Made by a program: the position numbers and the translations under genes | Shown here: positions 13,268 to 26,020 of the stretch, piece after piece | How positions within the stretch are numbered: position 1 is the first letter of the stretch | How the letters are laid out: every line of letters starts with the position of its first letter | Notes under the pieces: model-generated | Databases searched by the model: none | What the model was told of the DNA's origin: nothing | Seen by the model: the letters and a program-made list of their open reading frames with translations, nothing else | Assembly: GCF_029227915.1 (NCBI RefSeq) | Contig: NC_079880.1 | Span: forward strand, 22,382,501-22,446,500 | Length of the DNA stretch: 64,000 nucleotides | Reading direction: 5' to 3' | Source: Hydractinia symbiolongicarpus | Lineage: Eukaryota; Cnidaria; Hydrozoa; Anthoathecata; Hydractiniidae

Positions 13268-16200
13268 CTACAAAGTTAGCGTGTGACGAAGGGCTCTATG
13301 GAAATTGTTTTGTTGTGGAATATAATTTACATGAAGCTCTCCGCTTTTTTCGTTTGTATTCTCATTAGTAAATACGTCGTCATGAATACTACTCTCCTCC
13401 GCAGGAGTTTGCGTTTCTTCACCTTCTAGAACAAGAGAAGCTTCGGTGGTGGATTTGGTGTATCGTACAGTTAGACCATTTTGTGAAGAAACACTCTCCA
13501 TCTTGGCTAAACCGAAAAGAAGGAACGATTTTAAAATGGCATTCTGAGTAAAATTGGTGCAACAATAATAACGAGAATTCTGTGCGCTAAACCATCGGAG
13601 AGTCAGTAAAATCTTCCATAACACAAGGCTAATAAGCATTTTGCAGAATAAGGAATACAGAATATTTATTTTCAGTGCATATTTATTTTCTTCTTGAGTG
13701 TAGAGTTCATTTTACAATCCTTCACGTCATTGTTAAGGTTGATCTCTACTTGTTGAAATACTTCACGTGCAAGAAAAATTTCCAACATGGGCATGCGCAT
13801 GAAAATAAGTTTACAGCATTATCCGAAAATTTTTCATGGATTGGACGGAATTCCAAAAGTTTGAAAAAACTTGAAAAAACTTTTTACAGCCAATAAAAAT
13901 GCGAGAAATACATCAGTGTATAAACATTGGAGGAAATTGTGAAAAACAATGCATTCAAGATGGCGGCTGATATGAATTAAATTTTCCTGCCAGGGAAAAA
14001 TATTTCTCATATAAATTTTCTTGTGCGGTAACTATTTCAACCAACCTCGTTCTCAGGCCAATTTTTCGCTTTTTTATATCCGAGACGGCGCGAATCATTT
14101 CTTCGCGCCGTCGGATATCAAAAGAGCGAAAATGTAGCCTGGGAACGAAGTTGTATTTCAACAAGTCGTGATCAGCCTTAAAAATAGCGCAGTATGATTA
14201 ACTTTACGTCTGTTGGAAAATTTAAGAAAGCAGATAAAGTTTGTGTTATCGAGACCTAGAGAATCTTTAAGCTCAGTGCCAGCATGTTCCTTCAGTGTAA
14301 ATGAACCGATGCAAATAAAGCTTCGAAGCAGCAGGAGAAAAAAATAACTCAGAGGATGACAAAGACTCAGTTTCTTTAAGGCCGATAAAGTAGTTTTAGG
14401 AGATTTTTTCACGCGCATTTTTTTCTCATACAAAAGGGCATTTCAAAAAATTGAATTTCACAATATACGGCAGATCAACTGCGAAAAAAAAACATATACA
14501 AGACAATTTTAGCGAGCAAATAATTTCCAGTAATTCTGCGAAGATTTATTTTCGCGAATACGGAAACAATTTTGAATTTCGCGATTATCAATTATTCTTA
14601 CTTTAGGAATATCAAAAAGTGTGTAGCGACAGTATAAACAATAAAAAACTAACCTTCTAGCGCAACCGTACTATCCAAATTTAATACACCGGACGAATAG
14701 TTTCCTTCCGAACAGAACGTTATAGATCTCAGCTTTGAATTTGTACGTGAGTTTTTATCTGGTCGCAGTAGTATAATATACAGCTTAATACCGAATAGAC
14801 CAATCAGAAGCGTCGCAGCGTTCATTGTCAAGTTTAGGATAATAAATATCGTCTTGTACTCTGAGCTTGTTCCGTAAAATACCGGCAAAAACGCCAGCCA
14901 TAACACACACGTGGTATACATAACAAATCCGATAAACCGCGCCTCATTGAAATTGGCGGGAACTTTTCGGGTGCGGAACGCGTAATACGTGGTGAGAAAA
15001 ACCAAAACGAGGTTGTAGGAGATTGAAACGATAAGGTCGGGCGTCTCCGAATTACATTTTTTCACGCCATAAGTAGGGAACGAATAATCGATCGAAAAAA
15101 TGGGCGGGTGTTCGATTAAACCAATTGCGCCGATTAAAATCTGCGGCATTAACAAAAACGTTGCAAGCAGTAATTGCCAGTTGGGTGTCAAAAACAATAA
15201 ATTCTGTCGCCCTGAGAAAATCCTCGCAATTCGATTGGTTTTGATTAGCAACGCGCTATAGCAAACACACAACATTAAGCCGACACTGAATCGAGCAATC
15301 CCGCATATAGTCCTGCGCGGATCGGCCAACAACAAGAACGGGATACAAAACAGCATTAGTATGCCGAACAATAACACGTAACTCAGCTCCCGACCAGAAC
15401 CTTTCACCAGCGGTGTATCGTTGTGCGAGATAAACGTCTTGATTGTAAATAACGTAGCAGCAACACCACACGTAGCTATAATGCAAAGAACGACTTTCCA
15501 CGACAAACTAATGTGAATAACCTTCAGATCGTAACAACCGGTGTACGATGCGTTCGGTTTTTTACCACGGCCACACGGCATGCAGTTGGTTTTTGACTCG
15601 ATGTAATCGTTGGGCTTACATCTTTCACAAGCCCAGCAGCAATTTTTAAACGGTACTCTCCGTTCTTCCGATTTGCATTCTGGTTTACACGAGCTATCAC
15701 CAACGTAAAACCGATTCCTATCCACTCGCGAGATAGCACGAAGACCTTCCCAGTCCCATGTGCCAATTAGTCTCAGTTTACCTTCTTCGTCAAACTGGTT
15801 TATATCATAAGATCCCCAGACAATCGAGTCATTAAATTGCACACGACCAGACGAACCTTGGAAGTCAACTTTTTTTAAATAATTCTTAAAAAATTTATCA
15901 TCCTTTCGATTTACAAATTTCGTTAGCTCGTCCACGCTGCCATTATAATCCTGCAATGCATTATGGATAGCGTGCGCGAACGAATACACAGCGTCTATAG
16001 TGTACGCTACTTTGTCGTCTCTAGGACAAACTACACCAGCAGTGAGGCTGTGTTCGCAGAGAGAACAATTCGCTTCGCTACCATTACAACGCTCCATCCA
16101 GAAATCTTCAAACCAAGGATTTTCTGTAGCATTGACGTTACTCGGATTCAATTTGCTGTACCAGTTCTCGTTAAAATCTTTCAAATCGGTCACGTTATAA

Positions 16201-17739
16201 TGGAGAGAGAAAATAATGGATTTGTTCGATTTTGGTCCCAGCACAAAAGTATCACCTCCGATAAATCTAAAATCACTAAACGCCGGATCACTATCTGCAG
16301 CATTTATGAGCGTTTGAATATCATGCAACTCACAATAGCAGACAATTCCACGAACGATAGCTTTGTTGTTTGATTTAGCACTACGAAATCGATGCAAAAG
16401 TTTCCGCATATCAGTCGTATTTGTTGTGGTGGGTATTTTGACTTGATCGGCTATGCACGTTTTTACATTCTCCTTCTCGGTGGCGATTTTGAATGCTTCG
16501 TAACCGTATTCTCCGTAACTACCTGTTGAATATAATACAAAAACTGATTTCCACGCAAGCTCGTTGTCAATAAAATCTGCCATAGCATCTGCTTGGAATG
16601 AATCAGGGGGTACAGTCCGTAAGAGAAAATCGTATTTGGTCTTGTCACTCAATTCGATGCTAGTAGCAGCGTACGACACCTACAAAGAAAACGTACGACA
16701 CTTACAAAGAAAACGTACCAAATCTACAAAAAGAACGTACGACACGACACCCACGAAAAAAATGTACGACACCTTCAAGAAGAACGTACAACAACGTACG
16801 ACACCTACAGAAAGAACGTACGACACTTACAAAGAGAAAGTACGACACTTACAAAGAAAACGTACGACACTTACAAAGCTTAAGTGAACCCAAGTCTATA
16901 CATCAGCATTTCTGCCACATCTTGTTTTAACAAATTCGAGGATTTCAAAGTTTTTTCACTTTTCTTGATATGCTATCCGAAAGTTTTTTACTGTAATTTT
17001 TACGACATTTTAAGGCTTTCAAAAACTGGCATTAACCCCGCATAATTACTTTAGGGGCAGAAACTTTCGCGGGCATTAACTTTCGCGTTTTTTGCGTTTT
17101 TTGTTCATTTTCGATCCGATGCTGAGTAATGATGTTGGGCAATCTGATGATAGCCATCTCTTAGCAATCTGTGATGTCACAGTTGAGAAATTTGAAGTGT
17201 TATGTGGAAGCAAGATACAAGAAAGTGAAGACGAAACTGACTCAGAATGGGAAGAGGGAGATAATTAAATTTACTTAGCCTAACCTTGTAAATTTTATAC
17301 ATTTTTGATTACGGTAAATACCCGAGATGTGATTCAACGAATAAATTTTTTTCTTGGATTTAACCCATTCGCGAAAGTTTTTTCACGCGAATATGAACCT
17401 TATTTTGAATTCGCGAAAGTTCTTTCCGTGAAATTTGTTTCGAGGATCGGCAAACGTAAAAGTTTTTGTCAAATATTTCGCTTTTTTTTTTGACACGCGA
17501 AAGTTAATGCCCGCGAAAGTTTCTGCCCCTAAAGTATTCAGACCAATTCCTCTAAATCCCTCGCCCTGCGTAATGTACTAGTACCGTTCAATTCCTACAT
17601 AGAATTCAAAGATCTTAAAAAAGTTTTGCAGTGTTGTTTTCTAGTATATGTTTTCTTATTCCCAAATAAATCGCAATCAGTTTATATAAGGTTTGAATAA
17701 AATATTCTTCAAGCAGAATTGCGTAGGCTTAATAAAGTA

Positions 17740-17829
<90 letters not shown>

Positions 17830-19302
17830 TATTATTTACCCAGGATAGCCTCTCAGTTTCTATTTGTACTGCTATCAACGAGGGTCCTGAGAAGAGGGTC
17901 CTAGCCCATATACAGCTCCATTTAAGCAACGAAAGTTGTGCAAGCACAGTAATCGCTTTACTAGACATGCTGAGTGTTAAGCAGAAAGGATAGATTTACA
18001 CTTTTATAGTATCTGCTATGACTTAGCTGGGGTTTGAGCCCAAGACCTCCCGCACTGGAAGCGAACGCTCTACTACAAGGCCACCTGTCTTAGTAATATA
18101 ATAAGTACAAACAAACCATACCAGAGGAATCCGGAACAGACGCAACAAATTTGCAACCTCAGCTGTTATCAAACTTGTACTCGGTCCCACAACACCAAAC
18201 ATTACATCTCGTTTTGTATTGTTTTCACATACAGAAACACGATCAATAAAGTGTAATGACTCGTCTAATGCTCTTGTTTCTGAACCACACGTATCACGAA
18301 CCTCCAAACCAAACGTCAATCCAGGTAACAGGGAGTTGTTTTTGTTGATCTGAAAATAACATGTAAGATAAGTTTTGCTTTGAAGCTTCCTGTCATGATA
18401 ATTCTTACATTATGAAACCAACCACGCAGTCAATCTACACAATTTGGTGGATAAATGTCCCTCTTATTTCACACTATTTACAAAGAAATACATGTAAACT
18501 GAAGTTGTGTATTATCTTGCCAAGAAGATAAAAACTGATTTTGCTTCAATGTCTCTGAAAATTTCAAATTGTTGACCAATTCATTGAATTTCCCAATTTA
18601 GTAAAAGTACCTCTGTATTTGACCGTTATTAGGCACAAAATGTTTTAATTTTAGGATTTAGTTGGAACTGTCTCCTTGTTTTTTTGTAGCAAAATTCAGG
18701 TCAACACTTTCTTTTTCAGGTTAAGCATACATTCAAATTTCAGCCTTTTTTATTACCTATTTTAAAACAAAGAATAATAAATACATATAAAAATAAACCG
18801 AAGTCTAAATAAATTTTAGAATCAGCCTGTATCACTATTCTGTCTTAGTAGAAAATAATATTGATTTTGATGCTAAATCGTATGCACTCAAATAACAAAT
18901 TTTCCAGTATCAATGGCCTTACCCATAAAGAAAAACAATAATAATTAAGTTCTAAAAAAAGTGTTAAAAATATTTACGAAAGAAAGAACTAAACTTTTCA
19001 AGGGCCCATGATCAAAATGATTCCTCATTTTCCAAGCTGTTTCACACACCTGTCGAATCCTAATAATTAATAATAATTACCTGACTAACCGCATACCTCA
19101 TAGCTTCCACACGTTGGATTCCATGGGGATTAATTTTGGTTAAGTTGCAATTCACATTATTAATACCATGAGAATCGTGCACCATGGCCAAACTTCCTAT
19201 CATAATTTGCCCGTTAATCCTTCCACGGGTATCCATCTCGTAAAATTTAGCAGATACAAAAATGACAAGAGACATGAACAGCCATATTAAGATGTTTTCC
19301 AT
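13268..19302 (-). CDS. class C GPCR, metabotropic glutamate receptor-like (complete)
   Basis: Four exons join with matching phases: 19302-19081, 18349-18122, 16679-14654 and 13506-13268, giving about 904 residues, the usual length for metabotropic glutamate receptors. Exon 1 has a signal peptide and ends in GIQRVEAMRYAVSQ. Exon 2 carries LPGLTFGLEVRDTC and GVVGPSTS. The third exon, unusually long, holds most of the Venus-flytrap domain (SYAATS, TVPPDSFQ, GSYGEYGY, IGGDTF), the nine-cysteine domain (CCWACERC to TGCYDL) and all seven membrane helices (SRE/GRELSY, KTNRIARIF, VPANFNEARFIGF). Residues corresponding to the alpha-amino and carboxylate contacts of glutamate (R of GIQR, T of AATS, D, Y, D) appear kept, so an amino-acid ligand is likely; the distal contact is unclear. 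The last exon adds a hydrophilic cytoplasmic tail. It probably signals through G proteins at the cell surface. Exon 4 is the least certain part. Confidence 0.92.
14042..14153. mobile_element. 112-base fold-back MITE with 9-base target duplication
   Basis: Nearly the whole element is an inverted repeat: the left arm begins CAACCTCGTTCTCAGG and the right arm ends CCTGGGAACGAAGTTG, meeting near GACGGCGCGAA. It is flanked by the direct repeat TATTTCAAC at 14033-14041 and 14154-14162. It sits in the receptor's last intron. The 9-base duplication does not fit a TA- or TTAA-type transposon; the superfamily is not assigned. Confidence 0.75.
16671..16882 (-). repeat. minisatellite repeating the receptor exon 3 acceptor
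   Basis: About nine imperfect copies of a 22-24 base unit (plus strand CGTACGACACTTACAAAG) run upstream of exon 3. The first copy overlaps the exon itself: on the minus strand TTTGTAG then GTGTCGTACG is the splice acceptor plus the first codons. Further copies repeat GTGTCGTACG, most with GTAAG in place of GTAGG. The array therefore grew from, or spread, the exon boundary. Confidence 0.85.
17049..17534 (+). mobile_element. non-autonomous DNA transposon with TA target site
   Basis: Terminal inverted repeats of about 40 bases (CTTTAGGGGCAGAAACTTTC at the left, its complement at the right) are flanked by TA at 17047-17048 and 17535-17536, as in the Tc1/mariner/pogo group. Inside, 17110-17268 reads as an acidic C-terminus ending SEDETDSEWEEGDN and a stop, plausibly the tail of a lost transposase. 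It lies in the receptor intron between exons 2 and 3. Confidence 0.75.
17740..18100 (-). mobile_element. tRNA-derived SINE with long (ATT)n tail
   Basis: On the minus strand the head at 18098-18025 looks like a tRNA gene: an A-box-like TGGCCTTGTAGTAGAGCG and a B-box-like GGGCTCAAACCCC, with an anticodon-arm-like stretch between. A short body follows, and the element ends in about 33 copies of a TTA/ATT trinucleotide (17740-17838). The head starts about 25 bases from the receptor exon 2 donor. tRNA-headed SINEs with tandem tails are a known class; the specific family is not named. Confidence 0.7.
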
Positions 19303-20642
19303 ATCACACTACTAACTTTTTAGTTAACACATTTTGGTTTTTAATATGTTTATTTCTAGAAATAGAACGACATTTAATAATTGTATTTTACAGTATATAT
19401 TGTACGTTTAAGTTGATTTTATCAATTTTAAGCTAATTTTAAGGTCTATGTGATGTGGCTTTTATGTAAGCTTTGCCATTTATTTAAAAATTCAAAGTAA
19501 GCTCACTGGAAGTCAATTTAGTATAACAATGCAGGTAAGCCAAAACAACACTTAATAAAACTTTTTCTTAAAAAGCTACACGTTATTCAGAGGTGCAGTC
19601 TATCTGATGGTTTCGTAGATGCTCTCCCAAAAAATTTGGTTGTGAGTGATACAACCAGAAAACACTACAAGCACAGTTGAACATCTTCATATTTTTCAGA
19701 CTGAAATTAATTAGATTAAGTTAAGGGAACACATTTGCTGAAAAAGTTGTCTAATTTAAAACAAAAAACACTTTATATGTTTTCTCCATAGACACTATAC
19801 AACAATAAAAAACTAAAAAATACTAAAGCCTACTCTGGTGAAAAATTACCATATGTTATTGCTTACTTTTTTTTCTTATTAAAAAATTGAGAAAAGTGTT
19901 ATTACAATCAGGAACTTTTAAATAAAGATTTCTCTAACTGTCAAAACATATACACATACTATTTCCTGAATTTAAATTGTTAGCAGCCGGCACATTAATT
20001 ATTTCTTATCAAATCCATTACCAGAGGTTCATACTAGATTCTTTTTGGCACATGAGTTTCTTTTTCCATATAAAAGGAACCGTGAAAAGAAATTTAGGTG
20101 AATTTTTAGTTAAAATGTTAGACAAAACTTTCTCTTTAAACATCTCTTTGTGCATATGTATCTGTGATTCTGCCACACGAGTTTGAATTACTTTCACATT
20201 TCAAATAAAAACCCTGCACAGAGACACTTATTATTTTAATGAATGAAGCATCGTTACAAAAGGATTTTCTAGTGCAAAATCAACAAAACAACAAAAACAA
20301 AATCAACAACAGCAACAAAAACAAAAACAAAATCAATAACAGCAACAACAACAAAAAGAAGAAAAAGGTGAAAGTAAATATATATTTTAAAAAATAGAAA
20401 AGCAAAAAATAAATTATGGAATTAATACGTAGCTTATCTTCTTTTTGCAGTGAAAGCTGTGTCTGGAAGGTTGTTGTATTTAAAAACAAAAATAAAACAG
20501 AAAAACAACTACTTATAAGCATACTTGTTTTTAATTATTATCATATTCCTTAACTCGCTGATTCAAGTGTTTTTGCCAAAATCTCCTTGATTTAAATGAA
20601 CAGCACTTCTTCTTTTTTAAATCATCACATTATTTTTTAAAT

Positions 20643-20810
20643 CATCATCATCATCATTCTCGGCTTAACGTTCGTTTTCCATGCTAGCATGGGTTGGACA
20701 GGGTATATTAATGACCCTCTTCCAATCTGATCTAGACTGTGTTAGATCTAAACTCAACTTCCTCTGTATCAAGTCTGTCCTTATAACCTGCCAAGTCTTA
20801 ACAAAATAAC
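20643..20810 (-). mobile_element. 5'-truncated LINE 3' end with (GAT)n tail
   Basis: Read on the minus strand, this ends with CCAACCCATGCTAGCATGG and a GAT trinucleotide tail. Near-identical copies lie at 26021-26185 and 38543-38730. The longest copy reads as the end of a LINE ORF2 (PRGRLRKTW, then RSDWKRVINIPRPTHA). That explains this well-known short repeat as the 3' end of a non-LTR element, probably of the family seen at 40.3-41.6 kb. Confidence 0.7.
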
Positions 20811-23800
20811 AAAAAGCAAAATAAATATATAAAATAGTAATGAATAGCTCCAGCCATCTAATATATTTCTAAAAGTGGAAAATCACAAACAAGAGCTTTT
20901 AAAACATGTTGTAGGCATAAGTAATAAAAATTTACAAAGCCATTACATTTGCGGGTGACACGTGAAAATGTACAGTCAAGTTAAAAACATTATTGTAAAC
21001 TTTGGTTTACCTTTCTGCTTCTGGTAAAAACTGACATGTTTTACTTATAAGGTAATTGGATCATATATAAAATCCTCTAAGTAGAAAGTGAGAATTCCTC
21101 TAAGTTTTGACATACCGATCTACTTTAAAACACACATTTTCTGACTGCCATTATTAGCTTTGTTATCAAACATACATGGCCACTCTTAAAAAACAAACAA
21201 CTTATGCAGGTCACCTTTGTCTTGTCATGCAAAACTTGCAGAAAAGAATAAAAAAAACATACATGATCTTTCAGCACATCTAATTTTACACTCACAAAAA
21301 TACAAGTATGCACAACCTTTTATGTATTAAAGCACTTAAATTATTTACTTGTTCATAAAACAGGAAGTAAAAATAAACCAATGTTGTGTTTATTTTTTGT
21401 TGATAAAACTTACATTAGCTTTATTTTTGTTTTCTGCAAGAAAGTAAACAGAAAGTACAAAAAAACATATACAAAACTACAATGACGGTTGACGTAACAT
21501 TTGCAGAAACAAAAAATGTATTTTGCCCATTTTGCAAAATGTGTGTAGTGAAAACAAATCATTTATAATTGTAAACACATGACAAAAAATAATTTTAAAA
21601 CATCTGGTAAATAAATCAATCATTCATACGAATAACTGACAGACTGCGACAAGTAGGGAGAAAATATAAGACAACACATCAAAGTGTAAAGTATTTCCCA
21701 TAAACTGGAAAATGCTCAACCTGATTTTCTTAAAACATTTAGCAAGGCAACTATTAATCTAACTATCATGCAACTATCATGCAAAATTTATGTCAAAACA
21801 CCTTATTTTGTGCACAAAAAAACTGAAGATTGTTTGAACTTTTTATGCCAAACAAAGCCAAGGCACAATGTTAGTTGATGTGGAATAATATAGCAGATAT
21901 TCAGTACTGATACTGTAAGGGACATTCCACCAAATTGATTTTACCAGTACCAATCCAACACTAGTTGCAGAGTTCCAAAGTTGTTGACAAATATACAACA
22001 AAGATTCCTTAAGTTATATTATATTAGAACTCTAAAACATTTTGCCAATGACTAACTTATCAATATGAACTATCCTTAAACATGAAAGATACACTAAATT
22101 GAAAGTAACTTGTTGATTTAGTCTCAGTGTTCTGTTAAAAATATAAGTTTAAAGATCTCACCAGAATCTCCATCCCTGTTAGCCATCTTGATAAGACATG
22201 CAAGAAAATGTATGTACAGTACAAAGTTAAGATACTCACATTTGTACATAAATAAATAAATAAATAAATCACACTTACATGCAGCTGCAAACACGAAACA
22301 TTTTCAAATTAAAATTTTCAAATTAAAATGTTTTTTGCACATCCGCATTATTATCATTTGCATTATTATTATTATTATAGTAAAAGGCCAATAAACTTGA
22401 CCACAATAAACTTTTCAAACAAAAAGACAATTAAAAAAAGAAAAAAATTTACTCTGTAAACAAAATATCAGAGATTATCCTCTAAATAAACCTGTGTCAA
22501 CAATAAATTTAAACACAGCTGTAATAAATGTGCACTCCTTCTGAGAGATCAAAAATGCATAAGAGCATACTTGTGGTAAGTATAAATCAATCTAAGTTTT
22601 AAATACAAACATCGAAGATTAATTTGTGAAACTAAATTAACCACAAAGTACCATATTCATAATTACTAAAGCATTCGTAATAAATTTGGAAAACTAAAAA
22701 ATGTACTTGAATTATTAAACCCCTAGAGATAATTCACTAGTCTAATGATTTTTACGTGACAAAGTAATTTCTTTTTAGAAATATATATACATACAAAACT
22801 CAATTATTCCAACCAGCTGATACTTATGAGAGTTTTTCACACATCTTCATGAAGCACAGAACTTCATGATGGAGTGTGGTTGTTGATTGAATCTGTGTAC
22901 TGTAGGTGGGTTTCAGCTACCTGTTCAGTTTAAGGGTCACATATGGAAACAACTTACATATATGGAAACCCTTTGAAAAGAGAAACAATCTCCGAATTCA
23001 ATTTGTTTGTCTTTTGTGGAACAGAAAATGTTTCCAACTATGGAAACAATGTTAAGTACAGAATAGTTCCTAAATTTAAAAAACAAATTAAGAAATAAAT
23101 TAAAAAAGGAAACAAAGAAAATACTTTACATGAGGTAAAATAGTTTTGAGACAGGGATTCAAGAAATCCTGAAGTGCACCCTGGTTCCAGATACTATTTT
23201 TAAATTAAATAGTTGGGTCTCTTATTGGTCAAAAAGAAACCTACAGTCATTTGCGGAAGACGGAAAACTGAAATTAGTAGACAAGGCGAGGAAACTCCCT
23301 CCTTGCGACATACCATGAGGGCAAGGTGTATGTCCTACTTACAACATACTTTTCTACTAACACTTACCAACAGACCAACCGACCAACATACTGCATGGGC
23401 TAGGCAGATTAATAGCGCAGTCAATAGAACAATCATCCAGCAAACGACAAATCTCACTTGATTATATTTGCACCACTTCGGAAGCTAATGTGCAGGTTTA
23501 CATTTAGCATATATCTCACATATGCACCATTTTACCTATAATATTAAAACAATTGATTAAACTGAATGTCAAAAAAAACATTCACATTGCCTTGACAAAA
23601 CTGTGAAATACCTCATCCAGAACCTGTTCACAAGGAAATGGATAATTAGTGAAACTTCTAAGTCCAAAATCTTAAGAAATAAACAAGTTCTAGACAACTT
23701 TATATCTTTCAAATTAAATTAATGGCAAGTTCACACTTCATTCGCCGTCATCGCATGAATAAGCGACCATGAATCTGCACATCCTCAATATTTATTTTTA

Positions 23801-25447
23801 GTATACTACATTATTTTCTCTCTTTTGCTAGCATTTGCCGCAGTAGTTGGAATAAGTTCAACTACCACAGTGAATAGGATTTTATCGACCAATCAGATTT
23901 TAAAATACAATTTTAACACGAGGTATTGAATTTTAAAATGAGAACAAAGTTGATGAAAAAAAAAAGTTTAACTTTTTGTGTGCAATATTTAATGTAAACG
24001 TTGAATGTCTTATCACTGAGTACAATATTAAGTGCTGAAATGTGCTGAGATAGAGTAAAGTAACTAACTCGTGGTGCCAAACTAAAAAATAAATGTCTTA
24101 TTTATGTGCAGTTTTATTTTTCCTGCTAGTGTGAACTGCATTCTGTCACTGGCAAAGAATAAATATTTCGCATTCTCCTTAATCGAACGACTACAATGAA
24201 TGAATGTGAACCCACCTTAAGGATACGGTAACCCCCTTCAGGGTCATTTTTTTTTTTAAAAAAAAATTTTTTAAATTTTGATTCTTTGGCATAATTTCCT
24301 GATATTTTTTAAAAAAGAATTAAAAATATTGATTGTTAAGAGGGATAAAATGAAGAAAAATCTTCTTTATCTTTTAGTGTTTTAAATAGTGTGCTCAAAG
24401 TTTAAAATTCTTTAAATATATTCAATCGGTATAATAATTAAAGAGAGTTATGCCGAACGAATAAAATATTGTATCTCTACATATAACATAGGAAACATTT
24501 ACATTGTAATAATCTATACAAATATATTATTATTTATCATCTATTCCTTTTTAATTTATTTCTTTATTTTTTTATTGACCCAAAGTTCTGCGAAAATACT
24601 TTACCTTTAATTTTAAATAAAATATTCATGAGTTAATAATTATTCATAACGTTTAAGTGGGTGTAACCATGATTCTTGCAGGTAAAAGCAAAGATCTTTG
24701 ATTTGCTTTTTCTTGAAATAAAATTTTCGTAACGGTATATATTTTTGTCGAACACTCCCCTCCATCTTGTCGAAATTGGACGAAAACAAGTTTGTTGCGA
24801 CAATTGTATCTTTGGCTACAAAACTTTGTTTTTCTAATGCAGAAAGTGAGGAAATATCAAGTTATTGATCTATCATGCTTAAAAATAAATAAATCTGTCA
24901 TAAAACAGCTATTGTAACACAAAATATGCTATATTTTTGGAACCACGTGTTGTTTTGAGTAAAAAAAGCAAAGCTTTTTAGAGCAACAAACAAAAATTTT
25001 ACTGAGGGGAGTGTTGGACAAAATGAACTGAAAGGGTGAATTTTTGTATATAATTTTTTTCCTACTTTTTGGATTTTTTTATGAAAATATTTTATCTTCA
25101 TTCTAGAGATAATTTATTCGGCTTTCAGAATATATATATTTGCTAGGGTTAATATGGCGAGCATAGGAGATATTTTAAATATACTGAGTGTGTCTCAGGG
25201 GGTTAGGGATCGTCTCAAAATGTTCAAAATTGCTATACGATCTTGAAACGAACTTCAAAAGTACCGGCGTAATTGCGCATAATTATTTCAATACGAAACC
25301 AGAAACAAAAGAATTAAACGATTTTTTTAAAAGACGAAAAGAAATGATACAAACTTTAAACAAAACCTGAAATAAAAAAAGTAAAATATACGAGGTTGAC
25401 TTCTTTGAAAAGACTAGTAAAATTGCATATTCATAGGTTCAATCTAC

Positions 25448-25677
25448 ACAATCTACGGCGATCTTTTCGATTTATACAATCCCGTTTTCATGATTTTTAA
25501 ACGATCTACGGCGATCTTTTCGCTTTCTACGATCTTGTTTTCATGATTTTTAAACGATCTATGGCGATCTTTTGGTTTTATACGATCCAGTTTTCATGAA
25601 TTTTAAACGTTCCACGGAGATCTTTTTGCTTTCTACGATCCTGTTTTCATGATTTTTAAACGATCTACGGAGATGTT
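25448..25677 (+). repeat. tandem repeat, about 53 bases, four copies
   Basis: Each unit carries a GATCTACGGCGATCTTTT-like start and TTTTCATGATTTTTAAAC near its end. Copies differ by scattered substitutions. No splice site or reading frame is obviously involved. Confidence 0.8.
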
Positions 25678-26020
25678 TGTAAGCTTTAATTAAAACTAGA
25701 AAAAATAAAACTGCCAGAAATATAGTAAAAATATACAAAGCTGATAAGAAACTGACTAATCCACAAAAATTACGATGATTGTGTATGGTGATGCTAGACA
25801 TGCAGTTTGCCTAATTAGAGCTTCTCAACGAGCACAAATTGTAATTTTATTTGTATTTGCAATACTCAAAGCAGGTATAGGTCTACGGCCACTACACCGG
25901 TTCACTAAATCAAGGATGCCTCATTCTCCAACCATACTAAGGTACTGCACTAGGCTAGATCCAGAATAGTGCATATCATACAGGACAGCTAGAAGATTTG
26001 CTAAAATCACAACAATTAAC

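Noticed and set aside
13054-13368. Plus-strand frame of 104 codons
   Set aside because: It begins in a dispersed CCCCAGAGCTC repeat and overlaps the receptor's last exon on the other strand.
14158-14433. Minus-strand frame of 91 codons in the last receptor intron
   Set aside because: No splice sites fit the receptor phases, whereas the exon at 13506-13268 does.
17719-17904. Plus-strand poly-isoleucine frame
   Set aside because: It is the (ATT)n microsatellite read as codons.
18025-18098. tRNA gene
   Set aside because: Boxes are recognisable, but the cloverleaf pairing is poor and a body plus (ATT)n tail follow, so it is called a SINE.
25559-25801. Minus-strand frame of 80 codons with a hydrophobic segment (LYIFTIFLAVLFFLVLIKAY)
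   Set aside because: It could be a last exon with a membrane helix, but its C-terminal half is the 53-base tandem repeat and neither possible acceptor phase fits the exon ending at 28620.
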